This document shows positions 16,601 through 24,768 of a stretch of DNA of 64,000 bases, one piece after another. The first letter of the stretch is position 1, and the number at the start of each line of letters is the position of its first letter. The DNA lies in contig NZ_CP007212.1 of NCBI RefSeq assembly GCF_001411805.1, positions 1,178,001-1,242,000 on the forward strand, written 5' to 3'. The stretch is from Burkholderia plantarii. GTDB lineage: Bacteria > Pseudomonadota > Gammaproteobacteria > Burkholderiales > Burkholderiaceae. The position numbers and the translations under genes are program-made. Below the pieces are notes generated by a model. The model did no database searches, was not told where the DNA came from, and saw only the letters and a program-made list of their open reading frames with translations.

Positions 16601-17063
16601 GCTGCACGGCACGCTGAACCGGCTCACGCCGGCCGGGCAGGTCATCTATCGCCATGCGCGGCCCGGCGCGCGCGATCATCTGTCGGCCTGGCTCGCCCAT
16701 CTCGTCTATTGCGCGATCGAGCCGGCCGGGCCGCGCCGCACGCTCTGGCTCGGCAACGGCGACGGCTTCGAATTCGCGCCGGTGGCCGATCCGCACGCGC
16801 ATCTCGCGCCGCTCGCCGCGCTGTTCCGCGCCGGGCACCGCATGCCGCTCGCGTTCTTCCCGAAGAGCGCCTGGGCGCTGGTGTCGGGCGGCGAGGCCAA
16901 GGCGGCCGGCGTCTGGATCAACGAGCGCGTCGCGAGCGAGGCCGACGACGCGGCGCTCGCGATCGCCTGGCGCGGCGCGAACCTCTCGCTCGACGCGCCG
17001 TTTCCGGCGCTCGCGCATCTGGTGTTCGATCCGCTCGTCGAGCATCTGCGGAGCGCGGCATGA
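13662..17063 (+). CDS. recC: Exodeoxyribonuclease V subunit gamma, RecC
   Basis: 1133 residues, near the normal RecC length. It begins MLHLFFSNRHETLADALIDH and contains the inactivated helicase/nuclease-fold segments typical of RecC: VFALPTMPPLHVALLRELSR, YRITGLPPSQANPI and VTFSSLTSLRGLPYRMVCLV. RecC recognises Chi and splits the duplex in the RecBCD complex. The ATG at 13662 is chosen because homology starts there. A longer open frame reaching back to 11502 is antisense to the FUSC gene and is rejected. The stop codon overlaps the recB start (ATGA), so the subunits are translationally coupled. Confidence 0.96.
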   Translation: MLHLFFSNRHETLADALIDHLAAHPGAAGPWAAQQVIVPSASLRRRLELDIAARHGICANVAFSYLAQWLWAQIGQVLRVPPRSPFAPDRLVWRCYRLLSRGAGSAGFDADFDAGLDASPEASAAPWLASPRLAGYLAAADAPMRHELAHRIASVFDHYLTYRPEWLAAWRDGTSIVALEGPPARGAEAARDDEQWQAALWRALVAELAEDGEPPAHRFLRDAPSLAPGPDTLAAWPGAVSVFALPTMPPLHVALLRELSRWIDVRIYALNPCREFWFDIVTAARVESLDAAGQLDYQQVGHPLLAEWGRQTQAQLHMLHELTETAAATDAARYEPHPDRSWLARIQNAILELRPEAELGPPPDERGIEVHVCHSLARQLEVLHDRLLAGFAEDPSLAPSDVLVAVADLAAAGPLIDAVFGTSAAQDAARVPYRITGLPPSQANPIARVLLDWLALPEREIGAPELVEWLRVDAVAARYGIDAAALETVQTWLAAAGARRGLAAAASDPDAQRAPAVPAPRHTFADALARLFLGYAMPDGAAPVGAYLPVDGPEGGEAELLGRLARFTDDLDWFAGRITADATPDAWSEIFADALARFFDSGPAYADALSGVRDALDALLAAVREGALALPMPAAVVRAGFAAVLDDPARGGVPWGGVTFSSLTSLRGLPYRMVCLVGMDDGVLPSLARADEFDLMAVYAKLGDRQRRDDERNLFLDLLLAARDRLVITYTGRSIRDNAPLPPAALVDELLDYAAAVTAGPDASPAAIEAARRGFIVEHPLQPFSAEYFTAGGALYSYDAGRAVLAGQLARGTTREATPFFAAPLPPEPDAPVAFGDFERFWRHPARALLRERLGVVLTDAQAELIDTEPFALDYAGSDALAARVLPMFVETDGASVAGLARRVADASPEMPGGATGAVWREQALGALERLAANVRRALEGGAERRPFALEVRPAWPAGETWFGAFDAALAADAVRAPLALHGTLNRLTPAGQVIYRHARPGARDHLSAWLAHLVYCAIEPAGPRRTLWLGNGDGFEFAPVADPHAHLAPLAALFRAGHRMPLAFFPKSAWALVSGGEAKAAGVWINERVASEADDAALAIAWRGANLSLDAPFPALAHLVFDPLVEHLRSAA

Positions 17064-20000
17064 CGAACGTCTCCGTTTCCGCCGCCCGGGCGCCCGTCGA
17101 ACTCGACGTGTTCGCCTGCGCGCTCGACGGCGTGAACCAGATCGAGGCGTCGGCCGGTACCGGCAAGACCTGGAACATCTGCGCGCTCTACGTGCGGCTG
17201 CTGCTCGAACACGATCTCGAGGCCGACCAGATCCTCGTCGTCACGTTCACCAAGGCGGCCACGGCCGAGCTGCACGAGCGCATTCGCGCTCGCCTCGCGC
17301 AGCTCGCGCACGTGCTCGACACCGGCGACGACGGCGGCGATCCGTTTGTCGCGAAGCTGTTCGAGACCACGCTCGGGGCGCAGGGCGGCATCGACGTGGA
17401 GGTGGCCGGGAAGCGGATCCGCCGCGCGCTGCGCAAGTTCGACCAGGCGGCGATCCACACCATCCACGCGTTCTGCCAGCGCGCGCTGCAGGAGGCGCCG
17501 TTCGCCGCGGCGATGCCGTTCGCGTTCGAGATGGAGGCCGACGACGCGTCGCTGCGCTTCGAACTCGCGGCCGACTTCTGGTACTCGCGCGTCGAGCCCG
17601 TGGCGGCCGCGTATCCGGCGTTCGCGGCGTGGCTCGTGGAGCATCGCGCCGGGCCGGACGCGCTCGATGCGCAGCTCGCGCGGCGCCTGAAGAAGCCGCT
17701 CGCCGAGCTGCGTTTCGACGGCCTGACGCCGCTGCACGACACGGGCGGGCCCGATGCCGACGCCATCGCGCGCGCGCGTCATGACGAGGCCGCCGCGCTC
17801 TGGCATGGCGGGCGCGCGCGCATCGCCGCGCTGCTGGACGACGCGCAGCCGTCGTTGAACCAGCGCTCGCACAAGCCCGAGGCGGTGGCCGACGCGCTGG
17901 CCGCGTGGGCCACCTATTTCGGTGAGGCCGAGATGGCGGACGGCGCCGCGGACCACTCGGCCGCCCCCGCGCCGCTGCCGAAGGCGGCACTCAAGCTCAC
18001 GCGCGGCGTACTCGAGAAGGCGACGAAGAAGGGCGGCACCACGCCCGAGCATCCGTTCTTCGAGGCGGCCGAGGTGCTCGACGCGGCGCTGGCCGCGGCC
18101 GAGGACGCGCAGCGCGGGCGCTGGCTCTCGCTGATCGCCGCGTGGCTGGCCGAGGCGCCGGCGCGGCTCGTCGAGAAGAAGCGCACGCGCCGCGTGGTGT
18201 CGTTCGACGATCTGCTCGCGAACCTCCATCACGCGCTGGCCACGCATCCGTGGCTGGCCGACACGCTGCGGCGCCGCTATCCGGCCGCGCTGATCGACGA
18301 GTTCCAGGACACCGATCCGCTGCAGTTCGAGATCTTCGACACGATCTTCGCGCCGGACGGCCCGCTGTTCCTGGTGGGCGACCCGAAGCAGGCGATCTAC
18401 AGCTTCCGCGCGGCCGACCTGCATACCTATCTGGCCGCGCGCGCGAGCGCGCGCTCGTGCTACACGCTGGCGGTGAACCAGCGCTCGACGCCGGCCATTG
18501 TCGATGCCTGCAACCGCGTGTTCACGGCGAACCCGCATGCGTTCGTGCTTGACGATCTCGACTACCCGCCGGTGCGCGCCGGCACGCGCCAGCGCGCGCC
18601 GTTCGTCGACGGCACCGATCCGCGCGCGGGCGCGGGCGACTTCCGGATCTGGACGCTGCCCGAGGGCGACGCGATGCTGGCCAAGCGCGACGCGCAATGG
18701 CAGGCCGCGCAGTCCTGCGCGGCCGAGATCGCGCGGCTGATGCGCGGCGCGCGCGCCGGCGCGGTGCGGCTCGGCGAGACGCCGCTCGCGCCGTCCGACA
18801 TCGCCGTGCTGGTGCAGACGCATCGGCAGGGCAGCATCGTCAAGCGCGTGCTGGCCGCCTGGGGAATCGGCAGCGTCGAGCTGGCGCAGGCGTCGGTGTT
18901 CGCGACGCCGGACGCCGAGCAACTCGAACGCGTGCTGGCCGCGGTCGACGCGCCGGGCGACCTGCGCCGGCTGCGCGCGGCGCTCGCCACCGACTGGTTC
19001 GGGCTCGACGCCGCGGCGCTGTGGCGGCTCGAACAGGGCGACGCGCCCGCCGGCGCGGCGGCCGGGGCCGACGCGATGAGCTGGGTCGAGCGCTTCTCGC
19101 GCTACCGGCTGCTGTGGCGCGAACGCGGCTTCGCGGTGATGTGGCGCACGCTCGCGCGCGAGCTGCGGATCGCCGAGCGGCTGCTTGACGGCGCCGGCGG
19201 CGAGCGGCGCGTGACCGACGTGAACCATCTCGCGGAGCTCACGCAGGCGCGCGCGTCGGCGCAGCCCGGCATCGCGCCGACGCTGCGCTGGCTCGCCGCG
19301 CAGCGTCGCGCGGGCGGCGGCGAGGATGCGCAGCTGCGGCTCGAATCGGACCGCAACCTGGTGCAGATCGTCACCGTTCACAAGTCGAAGGGGCTCGAAT
19401 ACGCGGTGGTGTTCTGCCCGTTCCTCAACGACGGCCGGCTCCACGAGCCGCGCGAGGAGGCGCTGCCCGACGCGCGCGAGTATCACGACGAGACCGGCGC
19501 GGCGGTGCTGCACTACGGCTGCGACGAGGCCGCCGCCGAGATGGCCGCCGCGCAGGCGCGCCGCGAGCAGGCCGCCGAGCGCGCGCGGCTCGTCTACGTG
19601 GCGCTGACGCGCGCCGTCTATCGCTGCTATCTGGTGGCGGGCGTCTACCAGGCGGCGAGGTCGACCAGGGAAGCGCGGCGCAGCGTGCTGAACTGGCTCG
19701 TGGCCGGCGGCGGCCACGATTTCGACGCGTGGCTCGACACGCCGCCGGAGGCCGATGAACTTGCCGCGAGCTGGCGCCGGCTCGCCGACGGCCCGATCTC
19801 GATCGAGCCGCTGCCGGCGGTGCCGGCCCGCGAGCCGCTCGCGGCCGGCCACGACGCCGATGCGCTGGGCGGCGCGCGGCATGCCGCGCGGTTCCTGCGC
19901 GACGCATGGCGGATCGCGAGCTTCAGCTCGCTCACCGCCTCGCTCGCGCGCGAGCAGGAGGGTGTGGCGGTGCTGCCCGACGAGGCACTGCGGCCCGATC

Positions 20001-20821
20001 ACGACGCGCTCGCGGCGGCCGTCGATCCGATGCCGCGCCTCGACGACGGCGCGGCCGGCACCGGCGCGCCCGCCGAGCCCGACGGCGACGACATCGTCGC
20101 GTTCCCGCGCGGCGCGGCGGCGGGCGAGTGCCTGCACCTGCTGTTCGAGCTGAGCGCGTTCGACCGCGCCGACAGCTGGCCCGAGGCGGCCCGGCGCGCG
20201 CTGCACGAGCGGCCCGTGGAGGCCGAGCCGACGCTCGGCGAGCGGCTGCCGGCGATGATGACGCGGCTGGTGGCCGACGTGGTGGCGACCGAGCTGGTGC
20301 CGGGCCTGCGGCTCGACGCGCTCGACCCGCGCAGGCGCCTGAACGAGATGGCGTTCCTGTTCCCGGCCGCGTCGCTCGATTTCCTCGCGCTGCGCGAGCT
20401 GCTGAGCGCGCACGGCTATCCCGACGTCGCGCTCGAATCGGGCACGCTCGCCGGCTTCCTGAAGGGCTTCATCGACATGATCGTCGAGCACGATGGCCGC
20501 TTCTGGATCGTCGACTGGAAATCGAACCATCTCGGCGCGACGCCCGATGCCTACGGGCCAGCCGCGCTCGACGCGGCGATGGCCGATCATGCCTACCATC
20601 TGCAGGCGCTGCTCTACACGGTGGCGCTGCATCGCTACCTGCGCGTGCGGCTGCCCGGCTACGACTACGACACGCACATGGCGGGCTACCTTTACCTGTT
20701 CGTGCGCGGCGTGCGGCCCGACTGGCGCAGCGGCGGCGCGCCCGCCGGCGTTCACGCGAAGCGCGCCTCGCGCGAACTCGTCGACGCGCTCGACGCCCTG
20801 ATGCGCAAGGAGCGCGGATGA
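17060..20821 (+). CDS. recB: Exodeoxyribonuclease V subunit beta, RecB
   Basis: 1253 residues. UvrD-type helicase motifs appear in order: Walker A ASAGTGKTWN (residues 31-40), VVTFTKAATAELHERIR, motif II LIDEFQDTDPLQFEIF, VGDPKQAIYSFR, VTVHKSKGLEYAVVF and YVALTRAVYR. The C-terminal nuclease domain has GFLKGFIDMIV and WIVDWKSNHLG, with the catalytic Asp and Lys. RecB is the 3'-5' motor and the only nuclease of RecBCD. It overlaps recC by 4 bp and recD by 4 bp. The length is slightly above the E. coli protein. No inactivating change is seen. Confidence 0.97.
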   Translation: MTNVSVSAARAPVELDVFACALDGVNQIEASAGTGKTWNICALYVRLLLEHDLEADQILVVTFTKAATAELHERIRARLAQLAHVLDTGDDGGDPFVAKLFETTLGAQGGIDVEVAGKRIRRALRKFDQAAIHTIHAFCQRALQEAPFAAAMPFAFEMEADDASLRFELAADFWYSRVEPVAAAYPAFAAWLVEHRAGPDALDAQLARRLKKPLAELRFDGLTPLHDTGGPDADAIARARHDEAAALWHGGRARIAALLDDAQPSLNQRSHKPEAVADALAAWATYFGEAEMADGAADHSAAPAPLPKAALKLTRGVLEKATKKGGTTPEHPFFEAAEVLDAALAAAEDAQRGRWLSLIAAWLAEAPARLVEKKRTRRVVSFDDLLANLHHALATHPWLADTLRRRYPAALIDEFQDTDPLQFEIFDTIFAPDGPLFLVGDPKQAIYSFRAADLHTYLAARASARSCYTLAVNQRSTPAIVDACNRVFTANPHAFVLDDLDYPPVRAGTRQRAPFVDGTDPRAGAGDFRIWTLPEGDAMLAKRDAQWQAAQSCAAEIARLMRGARAGAVRLGETPLAPSDIAVLVQTHRQGSIVKRVLAAWGIGSVELAQASVFATPDAEQLERVLAAVDAPGDLRRLRAALATDWFGLDAAALWRLEQGDAPAGAAAGADAMSWVERFSRYRLLWRERGFAVMWRTLARELRIAERLLDGAGGERRVTDVNHLAELTQARASAQPGIAPTLRWLAAQRRAGGGEDAQLRLESDRNLVQIVTVHKSKGLEYAVVFCPFLNDGRLHEPREEALPDAREYHDETGAAVLHYGCDEAAAEMAAAQARREQAAERARLVYVALTRAVYRCYLVAGVYQAARSTREARRSVLNWLVAGGGHDFDAWLDTPPEADELAASWRRLADGPISIEPLPAVPAREPLAAGHDADALGGARHAARFLRDAWRIASFSSLTASLAREQEGVAVLPDEALRPDHDALAAAVDPMPRLDDGAAGTGAPAEPDGDDIVAFPRGAAAGECLHLLFELSAFDRADSWPEAARRALHERPVEAEPTLGERLPAMMTRLVADVVATELVPGLRLDALDPRRRLNEMAFLFPAASLDFLALRELLSAHGYPDVALESGTLAGFLKGFIDMIVEHDGRFWIVDWKSNHLGATPDAYGPAALDAAMADHAYHLQALLYTVALHRYLRVRLPGYDYDTHMAGYLYLFVRGVRPDWRSGGAPAGVHAKRASRELVDALDALMRKERG

Positions 20822-23211
20822 AGGATCTGACCGAACCGTTCGGCTTCATCGGCGGCCTCGCCGAGCGCCTGCCCGAGCCGGCCGATTTCGGGCTCGCGCT
20901 GGCCGAGGGCTTCGCGCGCCGCATCGGGATGCTGTCGCGCCGGCTCGGCGCGCCCGCCGACGCGGCGCGCTGGGCCGCGCGCGCCGCGTTCGCGGCGAGC
21001 CGCGCCACGGCGGCCGGGCACGTCTGCATCTCGCTCGGCGCGCTGGCCGCGCGCTACGCGGTGACGCTCGACCAGGTGCGCGCCGAGCTGGCCGCGAGCG
21101 GCGTGACCGCATTCGGCCGCGCGCCGCTCGGTGCCGATCGTCCGCTCGTGGTGGACGCGCAGGGGCGGCTCTATCTCGCCCGCTATTTCGACTACGAGAC
21201 GCGGCTCGCCGACGCGCTGGTGGCGCACGCGCGCGCGGCGCGGCCCGGGTCCGGGTCGGGTTCCGGCGGCGCGCTGGCGCCGGCGCGCCTGCGCGAGAGC
21301 CTCGGGCGTTACTTCGCGCCGCCGCGCGAGGGCGAGATCGACTGGCAGCGCGTGGCGGCCGTGGTCGCGCTCGGCGGCCGCGTGACGATCGTCAGCGGCG
21401 GGCCGGGCACCGGCAAGACGACCACCGTGGTCGGCGTGATCGCCTGCCTGATCGAGATGCAGCCGGCGCTGCGCATCGCGCTCGCGGCGCCGACCGGCAA
21501 GGCCGCGCAGCGCATGCAGGAAGCGCTGCACGCGCGCGCCTCCGGGCTGCCGGCCGAACTCGCGGCGCAGCTGCCGCGCACCTCGTACACGCTGCATCGG
21601 CTGCTCGGCTGGCTGCCCGGCGGCCGGTTCCGCCACCATCGCGACAACCCGCTGCCCTACGACCTCGTGGTGGTCGACGAGGCGTCGATGATCGACGTCG
21701 CGCTGGCCGCCCATCTGCTCGACGCGCTCGCGCCCGGGGCGCGGCTCGTGCTGCTCGGCGACAAGGACCAGCTCGCCGCCGTGGAGGCGGGCGCGGTGTT
21801 CGCCGAACTGAGCGCGCGGCCGACGTTCAGCGCGGCCGGCTGCGAGCGGATCGCCGAGGCGCTCGGCGTGGCGCCGGCCGCGTTCGTCGCGGCGCTGCCG
21901 GACGAGGCGCGCGGCCCGGCGGCGGTTTTGCCCGACGCGCGGGCCGCGGCGGAAGCGGCGGGTGCCGACGCCGATCGCCGGCCGGGTGTGTCTGAAGCGG
22001 TACGACGCGAATCGGCCCCGGCTGTCGCGCGGGGGCGGCGCCGCGCGCGCTCGACGACGCTCGACGCCGCCGGCGTGCCGGCGCAGCGCTCGCTGTTCGA
22101 TTTCGACGACGCAGCCGCGAGTGATGACGCGTCCGCATCCGGCACCGCACATGCCCCCGCCGCCGAACCGGCGAGCCGGACCGACGAGGACGGCTTCGCC
22201 GGCGCGCCGCTCGACGCGTGGATCGAACCCGACGAACTGGCGTGGCTCGACGCGTGGCGGATGGACGAGGTGGAGGTCGCGCGGTTCGACGCGGGGCGCC
22301 CTGGCATGCAGGGGGTGCAGGGGACCGGATTCGAACCGGCAAGCCCTGTCGATGCGGTCGCCTTCGACGAACCGCTCGCCGATTGCGTGGTCTGGCTCGA
22401 ACGCAACTACCGTTTCGGCCTCGATTCGCCGATCGGCCGGCTGTCGCTGGCGATCCGGCGCGGCGACGCGCAGGCCGCGCTCGATGCGCTCTCGACGCAG
22501 GCGGACGCCGCCGCGCGCTTCGTCGACGACAGCGGCGACGCGCTGGCCGCCGTCACCGTCGAGCGCCTCGCCGACGGCTTCGCCGCCTACGGCGAGGCGC
22601 TGCGCGACGCGCTCGCCGGCGGCGAGCCGGATCCGCTGCCGCTGTTCGACGTGCTGAACCGCTTCCGCGTGCTCTGCGCGACGCGCACCGGCGCGCGCGG
22701 CGCCGACGAGATCAATCTGCGCGTGGCCGCGCAGGTGCGGCGCGCGGTGGGCGTGCCGCTCGCCGTGGGCGCGCACTGGTTCGCCGGCCGGCCGGTGATG
22801 GTGACGCGCAACGACTACGCGCTCGGCCTCTTCAACGGCGACATCGGCATCGCGTTGCCCGACGCGCAGGGCGCGCTGCGGGTCTGGTTCCGCGGCGCCG
22901 ACGGGCGCGCGCGGGCGGTCTCGCCTGCCGCGCTGCCGCCGCACGACACGGCGTTCGCGCTGACGGTCCACAAATCGCAGGGCTCGGAGTTCGACGAGGC
23001 CGCGCTGGTGCTGCCGGCCGTGTTCGGCCGCGTGCTGTCGCGCGAGCTGGTCTATACCGCGATCACGCGGGCCCGCTCGCGCGTGCAGGTGATCGGCCCG
23101 CGCGCCGTGCTCGCGCAGGCGATCGCGACCCGCACGCAACGCGATTCGGGCCTGGCCGCGCGCATCGCCGACGCCGCGCAGGCGGCCGCCGAGGCCGAAA
23201 CGCGGCACTAG
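20818..23211 (+). CDS. recD: Exodeoxyribonuclease V subunit alpha, RecD
   Basis: 797 residues, longer than typical (about 600-700). SF1B helicase motifs are present: Walker A SGGPGTGKTTT near residue 195, LVVVDEASMIDVALAA near 285, LLGDKDQLAAVE, LERNYRF, and FALTVHKSQGSEFDE near 715. RecD is the fast 5'-3' motor. The extra length is a low-complexity Ala/Asp-rich insert between the GDKDQL and LERNYRF motifs (about residues 345-520). It contains an antisense copy of a leucine tRNA 3' end (22314-22345), which is translated here as TGFEPAS. The frame stays open, so the protein is probably functional, with the insert on the surface. Confidence 0.95.
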   Translation: MKDLTEPFGFIGGLAERLPEPADFGLALAEGFARRIGMLSRRLGAPADAARWAARAAFAASRATAAGHVCISLGALAARYAVTLDQVRAELAASGVTAFGRAPLGADRPLVVDAQGRLYLARYFDYETRLADALVAHARAARPGSGSGSGGALAPARLRESLGRYFAPPREGEIDWQRVAAVVALGGRVTIVSGGPGTGKTTTVVGVIACLIEMQPALRIALAAPTGKAAQRMQEALHARASGLPAELAAQLPRTSYTLHRLLGWLPGGRFRHHRDNPLPYDLVVVDEASMIDVALAAHLLDALAPGARLVLLGDKDQLAAVEAGAVFAELSARPTFSAAGCERIAEALGVAPAAFVAALPDEARGPAAVLPDARAAAEAAGADADRRPGVSEAVRRESAPAVARGRRRARSTTLDAAGVPAQRSLFDFDDAAASDDASASGTAHAPAAEPASRTDEDGFAGAPLDAWIEPDELAWLDAWRMDEVEVARFDAGRPGMQGVQGTGFEPASPVDAVAFDEPLADCVVWLERNYRFGLDSPIGRLSLAIRRGDAQAALDALSTQADAAARFVDDSGDALAAVTVERLADGFAAYGEALRDALAGGEPDPLPLFDVLNRFRVLCATRTGARGADEINLRVAAQVRRAVGVPLAVGAHWFAGRPVMVTRNDYALGLFNGDIGIALPDAQGALRVWFRGADGRARAVSPAALPPHDTAFALTVHKSQGSEFDEAALVLPAVFGRVLSRELVYTAITRARSRVQVIGPRAVLAQAIATRTQRDSGLAARIADAAQAAAEAETRH
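22314..22345 (-). other. tRNA-Leu 3'-end fragment inside the recD insert
   Basis: Read on the minus strand, 30 of 32 bases match positions 44366-44397 of the tRNA-Leu(UAA) gene in this same window. The match covers the end of the variable arm, the whole T arm and the 3' acceptor strand up to ACC. The flanking recD sequence does not continue the tRNA. It may be a trace of integration or recombination at a tRNA, or a captured fragment. The match is seen in the sequence; the mechanism is inferred. Confidence 0.75.
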
Positions 23212-24768
23212 CCGCCGGCGCCGGCCGGTCTTCCGCGTTCCCATCCGTTCCCTGTTCGAAGCCCGCCGGGCCGTCGCGAGACGAACCCGGCGGCAGTGGC
23301 GCGCGCCACGCCGGCCGGGATGCCGAAATCGCTTTCGCTGCCGTGCGCTCGATCGCCAGGTATTTTAAATTCGATGATTATCGAGTGGCCTGGCAGTGGT
23401 TAATCGTTTTCAAGGTGATGTAACTATGGGTTTGGAAAATTGGCTATTGTTTTTGGTTTTTTCGTGAATTGATGGCGGAGTTGATTCATGAATTTTTATT
23501 TAATAAAAATTGGCTAATTTGAATTAAAACAACGTGCGTCATGACGTTTCACTTTTGAGATGAAATGACGCCAGGTCTCCTCTCGCGTCGTCTGATTAAT
23601 GCAATTTTCGATGTAATGCCGCGAGCAGGGCCCAGCGCTCCGGCTGCCCGCCGGTCCGTTCCGCACCTCGCTTTCAGCGTTTCGGCATCAGCCTGCGGGG
23701 CAGGTGACGGACATCAACGATCCACCTCAAATCCGCTCGTCCGGCCGCGATTTCTTCTGACAAATTCCCCGATGGGCGTGGAATTTCACGGTTCTTCCCA
23801 GCCTGGATCGAGGCTCGGCGAGCGATGCCTGGCGATCGGGAGACGGCCGCTCCACACCGCGTCCCATGGCATCTCCCGCGCCGCGAACGGCCCCGGGAAA
23901 TGGCCGTGACCGTTCCGTCTTTTATTTCACCTGGCTGAGGTAATTCATCAATTGATCGATTTTTGGGGTCGGATGAAAATTTGATTTTCAGCAAGAAAAG
24001 CGTCAGCGGCGAGCGGTCTCATTGACAAATTTCGTTAAATGTATGGTTTTTGTAAGTAACTTGGCATACGATCGATGGGTGTTTTGAAGAAGAGTCATGC
24101 CTCAGTTGGAAAAAACGCCCGGATTGCTGGATGTTTCCCGGTGTTTTGGATGAAAGTAGCGGATTGGATTGAAAACGGTATTGCAGTTTTCACGGTTAAT
24201 TAATGATTTGATTGATTTGCCGTGAAGCCGGGTTCGGGCCGATCCGGTGGCCGCGCGGGATGGTTTCCGCCTGACGCCACCCGGCCCGTCGCGCCGGTAT
24301 CCGCTCAGGGGCATCACTTGTCTGGCATCACGCAGGCGCTGTTGATCGAGATTGCAAACCGCCCACCGGCCGCCCCGGCCACCAGAGACGGTGACAACGG
24401 AATCGATCGCGGAGCGGCCGGCCGGGCGCCACGTTTTCATGCGTGCCGTCCGGCGCCACGCTACGCGAACCGCTTCGGCATGCGTTCATGATGGCCGCCC
24501 GCATCCGCTCCGCGCGGGCGGGTCGTGCTGCCGTTATTTCGCATCCCGAAGTATTGGCATTGCCCGTGCGAAACGATCGCGGGCAGGCCGCGTCTCGTTC
24601 GCGAGCCGCGGCGGCCGTGGCTCGGCGGGCTGCATCGTCGGCTTCGGCCTGCCTGGCAGCGATGGGTGTCGGGAGGTGACAGGGAGGAGGGGCGCGCGCA
24701 CGGTTCGCGCACAAGTACGGAAATACCCGTTCCGAACAACAACTTTCTTTAAGAGCGGAGAGGCAACC
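23212..24768. other. 1.56-kb AT-rich non-coding region upstream of aspT
   Basis: From about 23340 to 24230 the base composition is visibly more AT-rich than the flanking genes. Only short unconvincing frames occur, including a 106-codon minus-strand frame at 23674-23994 with no recognisable similarity. An inverted repeat TTCACGG (24189-24195) / CCGTGAA (24220-24226) and a TTGACA (24022-24027) without a good -10 are visible. It may be a long regulated leader or promoter region for aspT, or decayed acquired DNA. Confidence 0.5.

Noticed and set aside
22218..23423. Alternative-frame ORF over recD carrying a GAGDRIRTGKP-like string
   Set aside because: This is the well-known artefact of translating antisense tRNA sequence; the RecD frame is the real one. 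The string did point to the tRNA fragment reported above.
23674..23994. 106-codon minus-strand ORF in the AT-rich region
   Set aside because: No ribosome-binding site of note, no recognisable motif, and composition unlike coding DNA of this genome.
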